Origin: Oenanthe sinensis
Taxonomy: Eukaryota; Streptophyta; Magnoliopsida; Apiales; Apiaceae
DNA: 64,000 nucleotides
Assembly: GCA_028671895.1 (NCBI GenBank)
Contig: CM053813.1
Location: forward strand, 47,338,501-47,402,500
Direction of reading: 5' to 3'
Shown: positions 61,501 to 64,000 of the stretch, piece by piece
How positions within the stretch are numbered: the first letter of the stretch is position 1
How the letters are laid out: every line of letters begins with the position of its first letter
Notes under the pieces: generated by a model
What the model saw: the letters and a program-made list of their open reading frames with translations, nothing else
Databases searched by the model: none
Told to the model about the DNA's origin: nothing
Made by a program: the position numbers and the translations under genes

Positions 61501-63644
61501 GTTGTGATACTTGGGTAATCCTTCTGTATGATAGTTAATTTTTTCGGGAAAGTTCTAGGGGATAGATCATTCCTGGCAAGTGATAGTGGCATCGTAAGGG
61601 GGCAAAAAGAGAGTTTCTGGTGCTAAGAGTTGTATAGCTTACAGGTGGCAGGGATCTGTGTTTTATTATATATACTTATTTTTAATATAGAAAATGGGTG
61701 TATTATTTATTAATCGAACTACCCCTCTAGGACCAGAGTGGTCTTCCTGGAATGCCCATGCTGGCATTTTTCTTTAGAGACCTTGCTGCACATTTATAAG
61801 CAGTATATTGCTACGTATAGAATTTAGTGTCAAGTGAGCACTTCATTAACACACAAGGGTAGCTATCTACGAAGCATGGTATGGTAGTATATGCGAGCAC
61901 ATAAACTGGGGGTGTTTCGGGGTCTTCATGCAAGGATTTACAGCAATGTAATTAATTTCTTTCGAAGTGAGTCATGATGAGGGTTGGCTGCATCATGTTT
62001 GGGACTAAAAAATGCATGCGGGAGAGCTGCAGTTATAATGATGCTGAAGTTTTTTTGCTTGCATTATTTGATATCAACTTATCTAGTGCCTGCTGCCTAT
62101 CCAAATATGGGACCATGACATTGGTCTTTGGCGCTCAACTATGTTTGGTTGAGAGTTATTGGATTAGAACACTTTTGTGATATATCTTACTTTTAAGATG
62201 TTGAAGGACGATAACAGTTTGGTAATTAACCTTAAGAGGATACTACCTCCCAGAATTTACAAGTATGTCGTCCCATTATTTTCATGTACTACTGGAGGTT
62301 AAACTACAGCCACGAGGCATTCAGAACCACAAACATTTATGAAAATTTGCATCCCATATTCAAACATATTAATTAACTTTATAGCACTATAATTTACAAA
62401 ATTTGGCTGATTAAAAAAACTATAGAAACTTGATTGTAAAATCAAGCCAGAATTTATTCATATTTAAAGAGATTTGAATGTTTCAGAATAAATAAAAGGA
62501 TGTTTCAGATCTGGTCATGGTAGGTATGCATGATCTTGGAATATACCAAAAATGTGAATATTTGTATTAAAATACCATGCTACTAAGTTTTTGAGCTCTT
62601 GTTTTTTCCCGTCAAATAGGGAGCTCTATTGTTATTTGTTGCTAGCATTACTCTTGGAACCTTACAAAATTTTGAAAGTATGCTAGTGTAGTGGGAAAAA
62701 CATTGCATATACACCGGTTCACAGCACTTGAGCACTATTACCATCATTTATGGTTGCCCATGTTGGTTAAAGAGGATAATTTTAGTTCAGCTTTTAGATG
62801 AAATAAATTTACCTCTGAATTAATTTATCAAATTATCTTTTATCGAGTGCATCATACATTTAGTATAATAAATAGATGAAAAATTATATCTTCCTTCCAC
62901 AACCATGGGTATCATTGGCTTGAATTAAATGGTTAAAGTTATTCCTATATTCAGTTCAGGGTAATCAAATAGTGGGGTACTATTACTAGTAAGTTTAGGA
63001 CCTAGTGGAATAATACAAGCTCTCTAATGGAGAGGTTTATTTGGCAACTTGATGTTTGTTGAAGTCTAGACAACATTATTACGAATAATGATTATACAGA
63101 AGTATCATTTTGGATCAGAGCTTTTTAAACTGCAGATGTGGTTGATATCTATATAAAATGTGTACTACAATGTCAACATGGGCATCTGGATCAAGCCGTG
63201 CAGCAAGTTAGTGTTTATTGCAAGGATCTAAATGATCATTGACCTGTCCCTGATTTTAACTATGCTACTCAGGCTTGAAATGCTGCTGACTTGATATTCC
63301 AAGTTTACGGCAAGCTTACTTTGACAGTGTTCACTGGGTTAACCTTGCTCTTTATCCGTGAACTTATTTACTTGTTCAGCTGAGTTTGTCCTGATGACTC
63401 TGTAAATCAGATAGTTAGAAGTACTTCTTTTATAAATGTTTGTTTTAAGTATGGAGAATTTGTTATACTGAAGTATCAAGTAGTCTTTTGTAGGGTCAGC
63501 AGTTCTTATGTCGAGTAATGTAAGATTCCTTTATGATATATTTTGTCTAGAATTTTTCATAAAGTTACTTTATATTTGTGGATTTTTCAGGGTCGTGACC
63601 GATTGAAGGGGAAGCCATTATATGTTTTGGTGGAATCTCATTAG
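54489..63644 (+). CDS. APT: Adenine phosphoribosyltransferase, 6 exons
   Basis: Converts adenine and PRPP to AMP in purine salvage; plant members also convert cytokinin bases to nucleotides. Exons: 54489-54570, 54682-54792, 57700-57792, 58051-58200, 60636-60694, 63591-63644; phases agree and give 182 residues, the length of cytosolic plant APTs without a transit peptide. Features in order: MSSCHNDDPRLHAIKSKIRV, PNFPKPGIMFQD, the GIEARGFIFGPPIALAIGAK block, RKPRKLPGEVISEEY, and the PRPP-binding motif ALVVDDLIATGGT. Intron 5 starts with GC (AAG then GCGAGT). The first ATG after the TATA box is used. Position next to GT47 and TPP suggests the APT3 clade (At4g22570). Introns 2, 4 and 5 are 2.4-2.9 kb and contain repeats. 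Confidence 0.95.
57160..57365. mobile_element. Stowaway-type MITE in APT intron 2, 206 bp
   Basis: CTCCCTCTCCCTCTGCTCCA at one end and TGGAATGGAGGGAG at the other, flanked by TA. The arms contain CATAGTTAGA and its inverse. Confidence 0.9.
58503..59620 (+). repeat. Near-perfect 559-bp tandem duplication in APT intron 4
   Basis: ATTCTTCGTTAGGAAGCTGC at 58512 recurs at 59071, and the following half kilobase is repeated almost without change to GACCCTGTAATCTAAATCC at 59041 and 59600. The only clear difference is TTTTTTTTGCTC against TTTTTTTCCTC. The left boundary lies in an ATT microsatellite. Confidence 0.95.
59631..60431. mobile_element. Fold-back MULE-like element, 801 bp
   Basis: Long inverted arms of roughly 250 bp start GGCTTAAATACAATTTAAAC and end in its inverse. 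A perfect 9-bp target duplication TATTAAATA flanks it at 59622-59630 and 60432-60440. Each arm holds internal copies of a unit with AAATTTACTAA and a run of A or T. No coding sequence is present. Confidence 0.9.
60780..61340. repeat. Unclassified GC-richer insertion-like segment in APT intron 5
   Basis: The base composition rises sharply, with many CC- and CTCC-rich phrases such as CCCCAAGAATCTGCACCCTC and GATCTGGCCAGACTGGCCTG. It starts near (AC)n at 60812 and ends near CACACAC at about 61338. No frame or terminal repeat identifies it; it is probably an old transposon fragment. Confidence 0.35.
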
Positions 63645-64000
63645 CATGGAAAATGGTGATACAGTTTAAGTTACCATGATGCAGCATGCTAATTTGTACA
63701 TTTGAGGGCCGCCATCAATGGCCATTTATCTCTATGAATAACTCCTCTCACTTGTTCTCCCATTTCCGAAGTATTAATGAATTTTTTAAGTAGTGTTGAA
63801 TTCTTAATCTCTAGAGCCTTTAAATCACTTTCTAAGGAGTAATGAATTCTTTAAGTAGTGGTGAATTCTTAATTCTCTAGAGCCCTTAAATTTATTGCAA
63901 GAAGAATTATTAAGAGCTTTCTAGTCTATTAGGGTTCTTGTAGATTTGCATCGTAGGCCTTTGGGTGGGCATATTGCTATCTTGTTTAATTAGACATGGT
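63645..64000. other. APT 3' UTR and downstream
   Basis: Non-coding. A two-copy repeat of about 65 bp (TAATGAATT..TTAAGTAGTG, TTGAATTCTTAAT, CTAGAGCC) lies at about 63774-63838 and 63839-63905. Confidence 0.55.

Noticed and set aside
1..64000. CRISPR arrays, tRNA or rRNA genes, bacterial operons
   Set aside because: None seen. The repeats are transposons and microsatellites, and the genes are plant nuclear genes with introns.

Overview
The window is nuclear DNA from a eudicot plant. It is AT-rich, its genes carry GT-AG introns with plant consensus sites, and it holds plant-only families: vacuolar invertase with the 9-nt mini-exon, plastid KAS III, a DOG1-domain protein and a GT47 xyloglucan-type galactosyltransferase. 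Plant transposons lie between and inside the genes. I cannot fix the family or species from the sequence.

Layout. 1-9 kb: the last 45 codons of a plant transaldolase (+), a complete vacuolar acid invertase gene (+, 1045-3897), and an inverted, 3'-truncated transaldolase copy (-, 6528-8851). 9.7-13.8 kb: a trehalose-6-phosphate phosphatase gene (-) with a long intron-containing 5' leader that holds a candidate upstream ORF. 13.8-28 kb: a transposon-rich interval with a tandem repeat, a Stowaway MITE, a 3.9-kb Mutator-like element with 120-bp terminal inverted repeats and a 10-bp target duplication, a CACTA terminus with a Ulp1-protease remnant, a decayed second MULE transposase and a hAT-like MITE. 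28-34 kb: a small secreted Pro/Thr-rich protein (+), an intronless DOG1-domain INP1-like gene (-) and an intronless GT47 gene (+). 34.4-46.1 kb: a complete 8-exon plastid KAS III gene (-), with intron 5 interrupted by a young 7-kb Copia retrotransposon in the same orientation. 46-54.5 kb: AT-rich intergenic DNA with MITEs. 54.5-63.6 kb: adenine phosphoribosyltransferase (+, 6 exons), whose intron 4 holds a near-perfect 559-bp tandem duplication abutting a fold-back element with a 9-bp target duplication.

The gene set APT, exostosin/GT47, TPP and INP1 matches, from memory, the Arabidopsis block At4g22570 to At4g22600, so part of the window looks like an ancient conserved block expanded by transposons. 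The genes do not form one pathway. Sucrose cleavage, trehalose signalling, the pentose phosphate pathway, fatty acid initiation, adenine salvage, cell-wall galactosylation and pollen aperture formation are separate housekeeping or developmental roles.

The observation I find most unusual is in the Copia element. No tRNA-type primer site ending in TGG follows its 5' LTR. Instead, one base inside the LTR boundary there is a 16-nt sequence that is perfectly complementary to a segment within the LTR itself, a layout expected of a self-primed (Tf1-like) retrotransposon.
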